DNA from: Pyronema omphalodes
Lineage: Eukaryota; Ascomycota; Pezizomycetes; Pezizales; Pyronemataceae
Reading direction: 5' to 3'
Assembly (NCBI GenBank): GCA_024516155.1
Contig: JAJJXM010000002.1
Coordinates: 1,657,478-1,721,477 of the forward strand
Length of the DNA stretch: 64,000 nt
Part shown: piece by piece, positions 20,569 to 30,732 of the stretch
Layout of the letters: the number at the start of each line of letters is the position of its first letter
Numbering within the stretch: position 1 is the stretch's first letter
Notes under the pieces: generated by a model
The model's database searches: none
What the model was told of the DNA's origin: nothing
Seen by the model: only the letters and a program-made list of their open reading frames with translations
Position numbers and translations under genes: made by a program

Positions 20569-20582
20569 CCTTGAGTTTATAG
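20569..20582 (-). promoter_or_regulatory. D1 putative self-priming primer-binding site
   Basis: No tRNA-type PBS starting TGG follows the 5' LTR. Two nt inside, the sense strand reads ATAAACTCAAGG. The LTR (20760-20771) contains its complement with 11 of 12 matches. A TATAAAAG box (20866-20873) lies about 100 nt upstream of that segment in the sense direction, farther than in Gypsy-P or -J, so support is moderate to weak. Confidence 0.35.
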
Positions 20583-21992
20583 TGTGAACCTGGGCACAGT
20601 CCTAACTATGCAGAGGCTTTTTCGATTGTTTCCCAAGTGCTTCGTCCTCGTGTAGACAAACACTTCGTTCCCAAGAACTAACAGACACTTCGTTCCCAAG
20701 AACTAATAGAGGTTGTTCCAAAGATAAGCTAGGAAGTAAATCAATCGATCACACGCCGAATAAACTTAAGGGTCGTCTTCGGAAGTATTTGCTGGTGTAA
20801 ATAGTGTATCGTCGCGTATAGGATCAATGGATGATGATGGAGGAGACAGAGGGAAGACATAGGGTCTTTTATAGACTTTCGTCTACAAGTTCGCCCAGCC
20901 TTCCTTTGGGCACCAACTGCCAAACTGAGCTTGGGAGATAAGACATGGGTCAAAGCGGTGACGCATCTGCTGAGGCTTGCATCATACTAAGCGCGCAATT
21001 AAATTAATTGCTCACTTGCATAATGCTCGCCCTGGTCAGATTAATCCTTGAAATAGCTCACCTTACTACCACACCTTCCAATGAGGTGCTGGGGTTATGA
21101 GTCACACTGGAGGGCAACTCCGTCTGACTGCATCATGCATGAACTCCTGTGATAATGACGCATGAGTCATTTATCGTATGAGTCGCGCCATCATAGATCT
21201 CCCTAGAGAATCTCGATTGCAAGTAGAGGTCACTGACATCATAAGGCATACCATGCCCTACCGGAGCGCACTGCCCCGTCACATTCCTGTGTGATGTCAT
21301 ATGTGCCCCACCTGCGCGCACTTGCGCGCAGCCACACCCTGGTGTGGATGCAAACGCCGTATTGTTTCCAAGTTGGCAGCTCTAGGCCCAAGGACGCGTC
21401 ATATCAGTTTCATCAAACAGGTTTCCTGAGTGGGGTTCCCTGCTGGACGTTGTCTCATGCCAATGCACTGTTGACCCTTGTCCTGCATTCCACTCCTGTT
21501 TGCTGACTAGACTCTGCCTTATCTCTCGCCCCACTGTTCACCCAACTAGTAACACCGGATGATATCCTTGCGCCGCATCTGCATCCTCTTGGAATCTCCT
21601 GTTCCTATGCAGCCCCTATCGTAGCCGTGTATTGCCGAACACTCCTCAGGTATAAGGAGGTGACCTTTCGTCGTCTTCTTCGTTCTCCATCAGCGTCGTT
21701 CGTAGTTGTCTCAAGGGTAAGTCGACACCCTTGAGGTAAGTGTTCCTTTCCCCTTCTCCGTCCTGAGTCCTCCCAAACTGACAGTGAATAATAGTTTCGA
21801 CGCCTCGGGCCGGGATCCTCGTGAGGTCCTATCGGAAAGTCACGAATCACGTGACGTGGCTAGCCGGAGCTCCTCTGGGGGTTCCGGCCCGGGATACTAA
21901 CTCAATTATTCATTCTCCTGTCGAGTTTGCCATATTCTCCATAGCGTTATATATGATACCAATTCTATCTTCACACATTATAGGGTGTGACA
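20583..21992 (-). repeat. 5' LTR of Gypsy-D1
   Basis: 1410 bp, about nine differences from 12995-14404. Sense-strand TATAAAAG (20866-20873) is the likely promoter. The target duplication CCAAG follows at 21993. Confidence 0.95.
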
Positions 21993-21997
21993 CCAAG

Positions 21998-22100
21998 TCT
22001 CGCCGTGCAGTTTTTCATCTAGCGTCGTCAGATCCAAGGAGCCCTGTGCGCTCAGAGGCCACCTCGCCGGGTCGATCCCCCATTTCCTCCACCCTTCCCC
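21998..22100 (-). mobile_element. LINE-F 3' UTR, second segment
   Basis: Continues the LINE-F sequence after the D1 target duplication (TCTCGCCGTGCAGTTTTTCATC..., as in LINE-L at 62120). It is cut at 22101 by the D'' LTR. The remainder of LINE-F must lie right of the window. Confidence 0.8.
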
Positions 22101-22222
22101 TGTGAACCTGGCTATTGAGACTTTCAATAGAGAGGCTTGTTCGATCAGTCTCGTGCTTCATTCGTAGGATAGATAGATAGCAATAGAATTGATTCCTCAA
22201 GAAGCTAGGAAGTCAACTAATC
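22101..22222 (-). repeat. D'' LTR, first 122 bp, ending at the LINE target site
   Basis: Begins TGTGAACCTGGC as a D-family LTR and ends with GAAGTCAACTAATC (22209-22222), the target copy at the LINE-G 3' junction. The LTR resumes at 39040 with GAAGTAAACTAATC after LINE-G and LINE-M, so this 14-bp string is the target duplication (one mismatch). Confidence 0.85.
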
Positions 22223-22527
22223 TGATCATTGTTTATTGCGACTAGAGCTACTATGGCTATTGCACTCCACCTACTTCATACCCATACCCTGCAACACCGC
22301 AGTTGCTCTGGGATGCAACCACCCACGCGACCTATAATACCATGTTCAGGAGATCCGGCTATGCCCAGGGTATTTCAAAGAAAAACAGAAACAAAACAAA
22401 ACACATAAACCCTACAAAGGAAACCTAAACTAGCCCTTCAAGAACAAGAACAAATAAAGGAAAAGCTACGATTTTACGCGGGTCAAGTGGGGAGTTTGAG
22501 ACATGTGGGCAGATATTTGTGTAGTCA
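22223..22527 (-). other. LINE-G 3' untranslated region
   Basis: About 305 bp between the ORF1 stop and the target site. The ORF1 end reads TAATGA, so an ATG overlaps the stop as at an ORF1/ORF2 junction, but that frame closes after about 20 codons. There is no simple-repeat tail. The transcript ends with the block shared with LINE-M. Confidence 0.7.
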
Positions 22528-23004
22528 TTAGAGCGCGCGCTCCATAGACAAATCGTTGTCAGTGTCGGGGACCTTGCCTTTCCCGGCCGGGAGATGTTTG
22601 ATCCGTACGTGGCAAAGGGGGTTGGTTGCTGGGTGAGCAGCACTGCACAGAGCGCATTTCATCGGTGGGTGGGTGCAGGTTTTTCCTGCGCGGCAGCAGG
22701 GGATAGGGCATTGGTGGTCCTTGGTGTGGTGTGGTTGGGCGCAGATAGCGCAAGTTGGTTTCTCTGCTTTGCAGAGAGCAGTGTGGTGGCCATAAGCTTG
22801 GCAGTTGCGGCATTGTGTGGTTGGTGTCCAGGAGAAGTATTCAGTAATCCGGCACTTGCAATTGCAGAGAAGGAGGGTGTTGGTGCCGATTTGGTTGAGG
22901 TTGACCATACCGCTAAGGGCGATCACCATGGTGGAGGCTTGTTTGTTGAGGCGGCGGTCATCTGGGACTAGCCAGCGAGGCTCTTGCATGAGTTTGAGGG
23001 TGGG
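22528..23004 (-). CDS. LINE-G ORF1, C-terminal part with zinc knuckles
   Basis: Continues ORF1 from the other side of Gypsy-H. Pre-insertion reading across the GTGGG duplication (ESTYPT|LKLMQEPRW) is in frame. It contains CRNCQAYGHHTALC, CAICAQPHHTKDHQC and CTHPPMKCALCSAAHPATNPLC, closely matching the three knuckles of LINE-M ORF1 (CTNCQQFGHHPRLC and following). Such ORF1 proteins bind element RNA. It ends DLSMERAL with TAA. Confidence 0.85.
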   Translation of the reverse strand, partial: PTLKLMQEPRWLVPDDRRLNKQASTMVIALSGMVNLNQIGTNTLLLCNCKCRITEYFSWTPTTQCRNCQAYGHHTALCKAEKPTCAICAQPHHTKDHQCPIPCCRAGKTCTHPPMKCALCSAAHPATNPLCHVRIKHLPAGKGKVPDTDNDLSMERAL

Positions 23005-24608
23005 TGTCATACCCTACCCCGATAAGACATTTAAAAGAATGGGGATTCTTACCTAAGTAATAACTCAAGCCAAAGGCGAGAGCTATTACTAACCACCCTT
23101 CATCCACTTCCCGCAGGAAGTAGGATAATGGGGGGCCAGGGAAAAAGTCAGCGTCATCTAGGGCGGGGAAACCCGGGGCAGCCCCCGAGGTGGGTCTGTT
23201 TCCGATCAATGACTGCGGTTTCTAATGCGCAGCCATACCTCGAGGAACATACCGCTGCCGCTGATAAAAACCTGGAATACTTATAACCTTAGGGCCTCAC
23301 TCAAAGACTTACCGAAGCCTTTGAGCGAACGCACCTCTTCCGCCGTATACGAGAAAACCGTCCAGAAAGGGTCGTGGAACTAAGAGACCCGGCGGGCCAG
23401 ATATACATACGAATAGAAAGGAGAATGTGACGCAAGTAGGTCACCGCAGAAAACAGATATCGAGGTTGATGAGGATAGAAAGGTTAGGAGGGAAAGAACT
23501 GTATTTAAGTTAAATGGGATAATGTATTCACGAAACACTTTGCCGTAAAACAAGAAAACATAGTCATATGTGACCGAGGCATTACGCCTGACCGACGGAG
23601 GAAACCGGATAAGCCGAAAAACATCATACGACAGCGGAGTCTAGTCGGCCGAAGGAGATAAGGAGTTAACTACCTCTTTGGGTAGTTATCACCGGAAACC
23701 TTATCTTCGCAAACGCACCTTCGAACTGCCGATATGACGAGACGACCGAACGATGAACGGACCATCGGACCACCTCCTATTAGGGACCCCCGGAAGGCCC
23801 ACAGTCTATTGCCGACCATGACGACATCATCAGATCTTACAAACGACTTCACCGGATGCGACGGAATGGCCAACCGGATATCGAAGTCCGACGTTGGTTG
23901 CAGGAACGCGTCAGCCGGTCCTGCAATGCACATTCTTCGAAATGCATTCCGATGCCTTATTATTATTTATGACATCAAGTGCAAACGACGAAAAGATCAA
24001 GTCTAGGCAATAGCAAACGACTAAGGCATCATCCGGATAACGGCCCGGAGGATGTCTTAAAGTATATTCGCGATATTAGCGTTTTTACCAAAAGTTGCAT
24101 TTTGTATGGTGGAAAAATCACGTTTAGGTGTAGCCAACCAACGTCTTAGGGTACTTCCACTTCCGCCCACCGCACAGTGCTTGCAGGGTATATGAGTGGG
24201 GAGCTCAAGATAAGAAAAATATAAAAGTGCCAAAAGCCCCCACTCGAAGAAGCCATCATCCAGCAACGCAATCACCATTGTTCCGAATACAACCACACAC
24301 CCCACGAAGGGTTATTGCCTTCTCTTAAGTCAATACCCGACGCCATCAAATCTATACCTTACCTCAAATCAAGGCAATACCTCCGGTCGTCCCTCTTCAA
24401 GAAACGACCACCAGAACCGATACTCTTGAAACGCTCCCTGAGATACACAGGAGAGTTTAAACTTATGATTGTTATCACCTCTACTCTCCGTTAGAAGAAT
24501 TCCCTTGAGAAGTAATAATTCCCCTTCTTGGAATTATTGCTTCTCTATTTTCTTTCGGGAATTTCAGAGTTACCCGGCCGTCCATTACCCTAGGACCCCC
24601 GGTTTACA
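23005..24608 (+). repeat. 5' LTR of Gypsy-H
   Basis: Begins TGTCATACCC and ends GGTTTACA. TATAAAAG at 24220-24227 is the likely promoter. Small ORFs within it are duplicated in the other LTR and are not genes. Confidence 0.95.
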
Positions 24609-24611
24609 CTG

Positions 24612-24619
24612 TAAGTTTA
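24612..24619 (+). promoter_or_regulatory. Gypsy-H possible self-priming site
   Basis: TAAGTTTA lies 3 nt after the LTR and is complementary to TAAACTTA in the LTR (24458-24465). The match is only 8 nt and is about 240 nt from the TATA box, so it is weak. No TGG-type PBS is present. Confidence 0.25.
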
Positions 24620-24674
24620 CTCATATACCTCACCGAGTGAATCGAGAAGTAGTTATCAGCCACCATATTACGAC

Positions 24675-25988
24675 ATGGCTGAACTTATGGAATACGAATT
24701 CCAGCCCCTCCCCTCATGGGCTCTCCTCAGTGCTGACCCCGACAACTCCAGCAATGAGGTAGAAATGAGTGGGTTACCAGATTCCATCAGTATCCCGAGC
24801 ATCCCACCATGGGCTGAGGACCTGATGAGACAACTGGCTCGTACTGCTGTAGACATCAGCAATTTACGCGGCCAAATCCAGAACGACGAGGGCGATGCAA
24901 TCCGGATGTTCATGAATATGCAAACGGCATACGAAAACATCCAAGTCAACTTGGACCAAGCCTTGCAACAAACACAACAACAGATGGGTAATGCGGTGAA
25001 TGCCCAATTCAACCTCACCAACCGCCAATTCATGGAGGTCGCCGAAGCATACACTCAGCTTCAACGACAAATGGAGGACCTCCAAATCACTCGGGTCAAT
25101 GACGAAGTCCATCGACAGGTGACCCTGGAGGCGTATACCGAGAAATTAGAAAACAATCAACAAATCATTATGGCTTACTATCGAGCGGAAGCCACAAAAC
25201 AGGAGGAATGGAACGCCAGCTGCGAACGATGGGCAGCAGAATTACGACAAAAGGAAAAGGACCTGGAGGCCCGGATGGCCAAAGACAAGCAGGAGTTGAA
25301 AGATAAGGAAGCTGCATTAAAGGCGGACTTAGCGGACGAGAAAAAGAGAGTCCGAAAGGAAATGGACCGCCTTTCACAGCTCCAGAAACGACAACAGGCT
25401 GATCATGATCGTCTGAAGAAACAACAAGACGAGGCCGCCGCGGCAAGTCAACGCGAAAGAGAAGAATTACAGGCCGCTTTCGACAACAAGTGGAAGGCCA
25501 TTGAGCTGGAATTACAGGAGCAGGTCAAAAGGGTTGCAGGCCCGGGTAGGCAAGCCGATGTAGCGTCACTAATCAGTGAAGTGATCCAAGGACGTTGCAG
25601 AGATGGTCGGGCCCCTTCACCGGAGAGTGACCACGACATGACCAATTCCGAACCCGACGACCATGGAGATGATGACTCCCTTTATAATCTGCCACCGCCA
25701 ATTCCTCCTAGACCAAATGAACGAAATGGACGGGGATCCATCCAAGCCTCCCGAAGAGGTTCTAGACGGGGAAGCAGTCCACCAAACGGACGTATACCCC
25801 CTCCTCCTCCTCCACCTGACAGCAGCAGCTCTGAATCCTCTGATTCTGATTCAGACTCTGCACCAAGGTATGCCGAACAAGTCCCAAAGGAAATTCGGCG
25901 ATACATTCGGGAGCTGCTCAAAAAGGATAAGAAGAATAGGGTGTCCAAAAACAGGGCACCCGTAGTCGTTGGTAAGCTCCTAAGATGA
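24675..25988 (+). CDS. gag: Gypsy-H Gag N-terminal coiled-coil ORF
   Basis: 437 aa from ATG. The central 250 residues are strongly heptad-like and charged (RQKEKDLEARMAKDKQELKD, KKRVRKEMDRLSQLQKRQQAD), followed by Ser/Arg, poly-proline and Ser/Asp-rich linkers. It corresponds to the N-terminal extension of D1 gag. It ends KLLR with TGA overlapping the ATG of the next ORF (ATGA, 25985-25988). In D1 these two halves are one protein. This is either a frameshift mutation just upstream or a real two-ORF arrangement with stop-start coupling. Confidence 0.85.
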   Translation: MAELMEYEFQPLPSWALLSADPDNSSNEVEMSGLPDSISIPSIPPWAEDLMRQLARTAVDISNLRGQIQNDEGDAIRMFMNMQTAYENIQVNLDQALQQTQQQMGNAVNAQFNLTNRQFMEVAEAYTQLQRQMEDLQITRVNDEVHRQVTLEAYTEKLENNQQIIMAYYRAEATKQEEWNASCERWAAELRQKEKDLEARMAKDKQELKDKEAALKADLADEKKRVRKEMDRLSQLQKRQQADHDRLKKQQDEAAAASQREREELQAAFDNKWKAIELELQEQVKRVAGPGRQADVASLISEVIQGRCRDGRAPSPESDHDMTNSEPDDHGDDDSLYNLPPPIPPRPNERNGRGSIQASRRGSRRGSSPPNGRIPPPPPPPDSSSSESSDSDSDSAPRYAEQVPKEIRRYIRELLKKDKKNRVSKNRAPVVVGKLLR

Positions 25989-27013
25989 AAGAGCCAGAAT
26001 CATTTTCTGGAGAAAAGGCAGAGTTCATGCCATGGTTCAAGGCTGTTAAGGAGTTTATGACAGTCCGAGCGATTGACTATCAAACAGACCTTCAAAGGAT
26101 CCACTGGCTTGGATCCTTCCTGAAGGGCGATGCACGCCAATGGCATCAGAATCGCGTCGACACGTGGGAGTCCTCTAAGCAACAAGACAACTGGGAAACC
26201 TACGCGGCGGCAATGACTCAATACTTCCGCGACCCACATGAGCGCCGCAACTACACCGCGAAAATCAACAAGCTTCGTTGGAAACACCTCCCGGGCTGGC
26301 ACAAGACCGGGCTTCCCGCCGACCAGTGGGGAATCCGGATGTCGATCTACCAGGAGAAGGCTCAGCTTCAGGGAGAGGTTCTCCGAGAGATGTATGCTCA
26401 GTCCTTCGAGGACGAGGTCGTCCGAGCAGCGACGGATCTGACCGAAGATCTATACGACCCGTCATTCGAACTCTTCAAGGCCGCCCTTGTAAAGAAGGCC
26501 ACCAACAGAGAAAACGAGAAGAATCGAAAGGAGAATCCACTCCTACAACAAATCGATTTCCAGCCGGAAAAAGATAGGTCTACAAGGAAGAATGAGAAAG
26601 ATAAAGGACGCCACCAGAAATCGAAGGATAACCAGAGGGATAGGCCCTCAACCTCCAACAAACCAAAGGAGAAGAAGTTTCAGAGCACCCGGGACGCATT
26701 GGTTGGTGTGCCACAATCTGAAATCGATCAGTATAAGACGGATAAGGCATCCTGTTGGAGATGCGGACGTTCCAGCCATCACACATTGGAATGTTTTGCG
26801 AAGAAGACCTCCCAAGGTACCGAACTTGCAGCAAAAGTGGCTGCGGTGAACCGAAAGAAAAGAGCAAGATCAACCGACGATGAAGCTGACGATGAGGAAT
26901 CCGAAGAGGAGCGACCCACCAAGAAGGCTAAGCAGGTAGCCGCGGTCGCGCCGGGTTCACCAGAATCTCCCCGTGTTTGGGAAATCAGATCCGAACATTC
27001 GGATTTAAACTAA
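25985..27013 (+). CDS. gag: Gypsy-H Gag core with zinc knuckle
   Basis: 342 aa from ATG 25985. The Gag domain starts at once (MKEPESFSGEKAEFMPWFKAV), matching D1 from MKAPQFFSGKDKTLF. The zinc knuckle CWRCGRSSHHTLEC lies near residue 258, followed by a basic-acidic tail. It overlaps pol in the -1 frame and ends with a U_UUA_AAC slippery heptamer directly before TAA (27011-27013). Confidence 0.9.
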   Translation: MKEPESFSGEKAEFMPWFKAVKEFMTVRAIDYQTDLQRIHWLGSFLKGDARQWHQNRVDTWESSKQQDNWETYAAAMTQYFRDPHERRNYTAKINKLRWKHLPGWHKTGLPADQWGIRMSIYQEKAQLQGEVLREMYAQSFEDEVVRAATDLTEDLYDPSFELFKAALVKKATNRENEKNRKENPLLQQIDFQPEKDRSTRKNEKDKGRHQKSKDNQRDRPSTSNKPKEKKFQSTRDALVGVPQSEIDQYKTDKASCWRCGRSSHHTLECFAKKTSQGTELAAKVAAVNRKKRARSTDDEADDEESEEERPTKKAKQVAAVAPGSPESPRVWEIRSEHSDLN

Positions 27014-30000
27014 CAAGACCGGCTATGATGCGCAAGCACGGTCAACCAGATCAAGACGCATTGAACCATAGACATCTTTCGATTTGCGGCGTTAAACGGA
27101 CAAAAACACAAAACCCTCAAAAACACAGTAAAAAGGCTAAACTCACGAAAAAAGTTGAAAATGAACCCCCAAAGTCCGGGCCACGGCCCATAGTCAAAAT
27201 GAACATATCAGTACCAGGGGAACGGGTGTTCTGCGTTCGGGCAATGTTTGATACTGGAGCAGCAATCCCTATTATCAGTTCGACATTTGTAGCAAGACAT
27301 AATCTGCCCCACATCAATCGAAACCACCCCTTACGCATCAATGGAGCAGACGGATCTGCACTACGTGAGGCTGGACAGGCTTTCACACATTCCCTTCTCT
27401 TACAATACCGACAGCATTACACAAGAGAAACTTTCGAAATCATGCCGTTAGAAGCAGGAACGGACATCATCCTGCCCTGTTGGTGGATGGCAAAACACCA
27501 ACCGAACAACTTTTGGGGAAATGCCAACGACATTACCTTGGATACCAACTTCTGCAAACAACACTGCACGCTAGCCGCAGCACAGGAATTCTCGCTCTCG
27601 TTGGATCCAGACATCCTATTCAATGAAGATGCCACAGTGATTGGGTATGTTGCCGCTGTTACTTCAGACGCAACCGACATCAACCCAGCCTGCATCATAC
27701 CTGATAAGTTCCGGCCCCTATGCGAGGTCTTAGGAAAGGAACTAGCGGACAAACTACCGGATCATAAGCCATACGATCATGCAATCGACCTCAAGGAAGG
27801 GGAACAGCCGCCATGGGGACCAATGTACCCCTTGAACGAAGCCGAGCTCGCGGAACTTCGAAAATATCTAAAAGAAATGTTGGAACTCGGTAAAATTAGA
27901 CATTCAAAATCCCCAGCAGCGGCACCAATCATCTTCGTCCCAAAACCCCATGGCAGAGGACTACGACTTTGTGTCGATTACCGGGGCTTAAATAAAGTGA
28001 CCATAGCAAACCGGTACCCCTTACCGATCATGACCGAACTACAGGATCGAGTTCGCGGTGCCAAAATCTTCACCAAAATTGATCTCAAAAACGGCTATAA
28101 CCTAATCAGGATAAAGCCCGGAGACGAATGGAAGACAGCTTTCAAAACCAGATATGGGCTGTCCGAATACACAGTGATGCCATTTGGACTCTCTAATGCA
28201 CCGGCAACTTTCCAGAATATGATGAATCACATATTCCGGGACTTACTCGACCAAGGCCTCATTGTCTACCTGGACGACATTCTCATATATGCCGAAACCG
28301 AGGAAGAGCACGACCGACTAGTCCTAGATGTCCTGAAACGACTTGCAGAAAACGGCCTGGCTATTTCTCAGGACAAGTGTTTCTGGTCAACATCCAAAGT
28401 TGATTTCTTAGGCTATGTCATTTCACAAGACGGAATTGAAATGGCTCAGGATAAGGTTCAGACCATTCAAGATTGGCAGCGGCCAACTAATTTGAAGGGC
28501 GTTCAATCATTCATCGGATTCGCCAACTTTTACCGCCGCTTCATTACCGGATTCTCGAAGATTGCAAAACCCTTAAGCGACTCAACGAAAGGTTCACCAA
28601 AAGACTGGGTTTGGACCGAAAACATGACAACAGCATTTGAAAGACTCAAGAAATGCTTCACAACAGCACCGATCCTCACACATTTCGACCCTCAGCGCGA
28701 ATGTATTGTTGAAACCGATGCTTCAGATTTCGCATTAGGCGCAACTCTGTCACAAAAGGGCGAGGATAACAAATTACACCCTGTCGCCTTTCACTCCAGA
28801 AAGTTCTCCCCAGCAGAAATCAACTACGAAATTCACGACAAGGAATTACTAGCGATTGTTGACTGCTTCAAGGTTTGGAGACGATATCTGGAGGGATCCT
28901 TACACATGGTTCAGGTATACACCGACCATAAAAACCTCGAGTACTTTATGACAACTAAAGTGCTCAACCGAAGGCAGGCACGCTGGGCTCAGGAATTGGC
29001 TGGCGTGGACTTCAAAATTTTTTATCGAAAAGGAACAAGTAATGGCAAGCCAGATGCATTGTCTAGGCGCCCGGAGTACCGCCCTGAAAAGGGGGGAGAT
29101 GGAGATCAGCCTGTACAGACGATCCTGAAAGAGAAACACTTTGACACAATTTCAGCAATCAGTACAGGAGGAGAAGGAATGGTTTTTTGTTGTTCGGCTG
29201 TTCAACTAGAATATCTGTCAACGGCAGTATCTAGATGGACAAAGGAATTTGAAATGGATATAAGGGAAGCAGGAAAGAAGGACGCGGCATACCAGCAGGC
29301 TTTAAGGAGTTTGGATGGAAGCGCGAAGGATCAGCAAGGAAAAGAAAAGGCTAGGACGGAAGGATTATTAGAAGAAAGGAACGGTCTATTATACCGCAGG
29401 GGATTACTCTGGGTCCCACAGAATGCACGACAAGCGGTCCTCCATACAGAGCAGAATAGTAAAATTGCAGGCCACTTTGGCCAAGATAAAACAATAGAAT
29501 TGATAAGACGAAATTTCTGGTGGCCAAAGATGGACCAGGAAATAATTGAATACATCCGAAGCTGTAACGAATGTCAACGAGACAAAACAGCACGACACAA
29601 ACCCTATGGAATGCTTTCGCCACTGGAGCTTCCATACGCTCCATGGACATCAATCGCCATGGATTTTATAACAGACTTACCACTTTCTGATGGTTGCGAT
29701 CAACTATGGGTCATCATCGATAGATTCACAAAGATGGCTCATTTTATCCCGCTCAAGAAAGATGAGAAAACAGCTGCTCATCTGGTCAAGATATTCGCAA
29801 GAGAGATTTGGAGATTCCACGGCATTCCGACAGACATAATCTCGGATCGAGACTCCAGATTCACTTCGACAGAGTGGAAACAATTCTTGGGCATTTTAGG
29901 TGTTCGCCCAAGAATGAGCACTGCCTTCCACCCTCAAACGGATGGGCAAACTGAACGAATCAATCAAACCATCGAAGCATACCTCCGATCATTCATCAAC

Positions 30001-30732
30001 TACGAAATGGATGATTGGGTCGACCTACTACCCATGGCTGAATTCGCCTACAACAATTCAATAACTCAAGCCACCGGCATGTCGCCCTTCTACGCCAATT
30101 ACGGAAGACATCCGGCATGCACAAACCCGGCATCATCAAACACGAAACTAAATGAGGAACAAAGCTTCATTAACCATATCACCTCCGTCCATGGCATACT
30201 TATTCAGAACTTGAAGTCGACACAAGAAAGGATGCGCAAGTATGCAGATGTTAAACGAAAGGATGCCCCAGAATTTAAGGTTGGAGATCTGGTCATGTTA
30301 GACGGACGACACATACAAACAAGGAGACCAAAAGACAAGCTTGACCACAAGAAGCACGGTCCCTTCGCCATAGAGAAAGTAGTATCTCCAACTGCGATGC
30401 GCTTATCTCTCCCCCGGAAATGGAAGATCCACAACACCTTCCACGTTTCCCTGCTCGAGCCCTACAACAACGGCAACAGACCTCCCCCGGACCTCCTTCA
30501 GATCGTCGACGAAGCAGATGACATTGAAGGCAATGAGGAATGGGAAATTGAAGAAATCATTTCAAGTAGGAAAACAAGAGGAAAAGTACTTTACCGAGTC
30601 AAATGGAAAGGCTTTCCCTTGAAGAAAGATCAGACCGAAGAACCATATGAATCTTTCATAGTAGGCGGCTTGGAATCTCTCCGCGAGTTCCACTCAGAGA
30701 ATTCAAGCATGCCGAGGGACCAACGCGTTTAA
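26977..30732 (+). CDS. pol: Gypsy-H pol: protease, RT, RNase H, integrase, chromodomain
   Basis: 1251 open codons. The first in-frame codon is TTG and there is no good ATG, so entry by -1 frameshift from gag at 27004-27010 is likely. Order: protease (MFDTGAAIPIISS), RT (LCVDYRGLNKV, VYLDDILIYAE), RNase H (ETDASDFALGATL), integrase finger (NSKIAGHFGQ, CNECQRDK), core (SIAMDFITDLP, ISDRDSRFT, TDGQTERINQTIE), then chromodomain (EEWEIEEIISSRKTRGKVLY, KWKGFPLKK, ending SSMPRDQRV). No internal stop or frameshift is seen, so this pol looks competent. Confidence 0.95.
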   Translation: MGNQIRTFGFKLTRPAMMRKHGQPDQDALNHRHLSICGVKRTKTQNPQKHSKKAKLTKKVENEPPKSGPRPIVKMNISVPGERVFCVRAMFDTGAAIPIISSTFVARHNLPHINRNHPLRINGADGSALREAGQAFTHSLLLQYRQHYTRETFEIMPLEAGTDIILPCWWMAKHQPNNFWGNANDITLDTNFCKQHCTLAAAQEFSLSLDPDILFNEDATVIGYVAAVTSDATDINPACIIPDKFRPLCEVLGKELADKLPDHKPYDHAIDLKEGEQPPWGPMYPLNEAELAELRKYLKEMLELGKIRHSKSPAAAPIIFVPKPHGRGLRLCVDYRGLNKVTIANRYPLPIMTELQDRVRGAKIFTKIDLKNGYNLIRIKPGDEWKTAFKTRYGLSEYTVMPFGLSNAPATFQNMMNHIFRDLLDQGLIVYLDDILIYAETEEEHDRLVLDVLKRLAENGLAISQDKCFWSTSKVDFLGYVISQDGIEMAQDKVQTIQDWQRPTNLKGVQSFIGFANFYRRFITGFSKIAKPLSDSTKGSPKDWVWTENMTTAFERLKKCFTTAPILTHFDPQRECIVETDASDFALGATLSQKGEDNKLHPVAFHSRKFSPAEINYEIHDKELLAIVDCFKVWRRYLEGSLHMVQVYTDHKNLEYFMTTKVLNRRQARWAQELAGVDFKIFYRKGTSNGKPDALSRRPEYRPEKGGDGDQPVQTILKEKHFDTISAISTGGEGMVFCCSAVQLEYLSTAVSRWTKEFEMDIREAGKKDAAYQQALRSLDGSAKDQQGKEKARTEGLLEERNGLLYRRGLLWVPQNARQAVLHTEQNSKIAGHFGQDKTIELIRRNFWWPKMDQEIIEYIRSCNECQRDKTARHKPYGMLSPLELPYAPWTSIAMDFITDLPLSDGCDQLWVIIDRFTKMAHFIPLKKDEKTAAHLVKIFAREIWRFHGIPTDIISDRDSRFTSTEWKQFLGILGVRPRMSTAFHPQTDGQTERINQTIEAYLRSFINYEMDDWVDLLPMAEFAYNNSITQATGMSPFYANYGRHPACTNPASSNTKLNEEQSFINHITSVHGILIQNLKSTQERMRKYADVKRKDAPEFKVGDLVMLDGRHIQTRRPKDKLDHKKHGPFAIEKVVSPTAMRLSLPRKWKIHNTFHVSLLEPYNNGNRPPPDLLQIVDEADDIEGNEEWEIEEIISSRKTRGKVLYRVKWKGFPLKKDQTEEPYESFIVGGLESLREFHSENSSMPRDQRV
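27004..27043 (+). promoter_or_regulatory. Gypsy-H -1 frameshift signal
   Basis: TTTAAAC in phase T_TTA_AAC (27004-27010) is followed by the gag TAA. After a 6-nt spacer come arms GACCG (27017-27021) and CGGTC (27039-27043), extendable by an inner GC/GC pair with one bulged A. Slippage gives TTT AAA CTA, the pol frame. Confidence 0.65.

Larger units (their letters stand above)
12995..21992 (-). mobile_element. Gypsy-D1: complete D-family Ty3/Gypsy element
   Basis: 8998 bp. Two 1410-bp LTRs (12995-14404, 20583-21992), 5-bp target duplication CCAAG (12990-12994 and 21993-21997), G-rich polypurine tract (minus strand, 14405-14417) and overlapping gag and pol. The two LTRs differ at about nine positions by eye. 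It lies on the minus strand inside the LINE-F 3' UTR, whose sequence is continuous once D1 is removed (compare 62097-62140 of LINE-L). One in-frame stop in the chromodomain is the only coding defect I see. Confidence 0.95.

Noticed and set aside
22101..22222. Considered a separate solo LTR or host sequence.
   Set aside because: Starts like a D-family LTR and joins 39040 exactly at the shared target string, so it is part of D''.
23670..24305. Three small ORFs of 82-90 codons in the Gypsy-H 5' LTR.
   Set aside because: Exact duplicates at 31566-32201 because the LTR is duplicated; overlapping on both strands; no coding signal.
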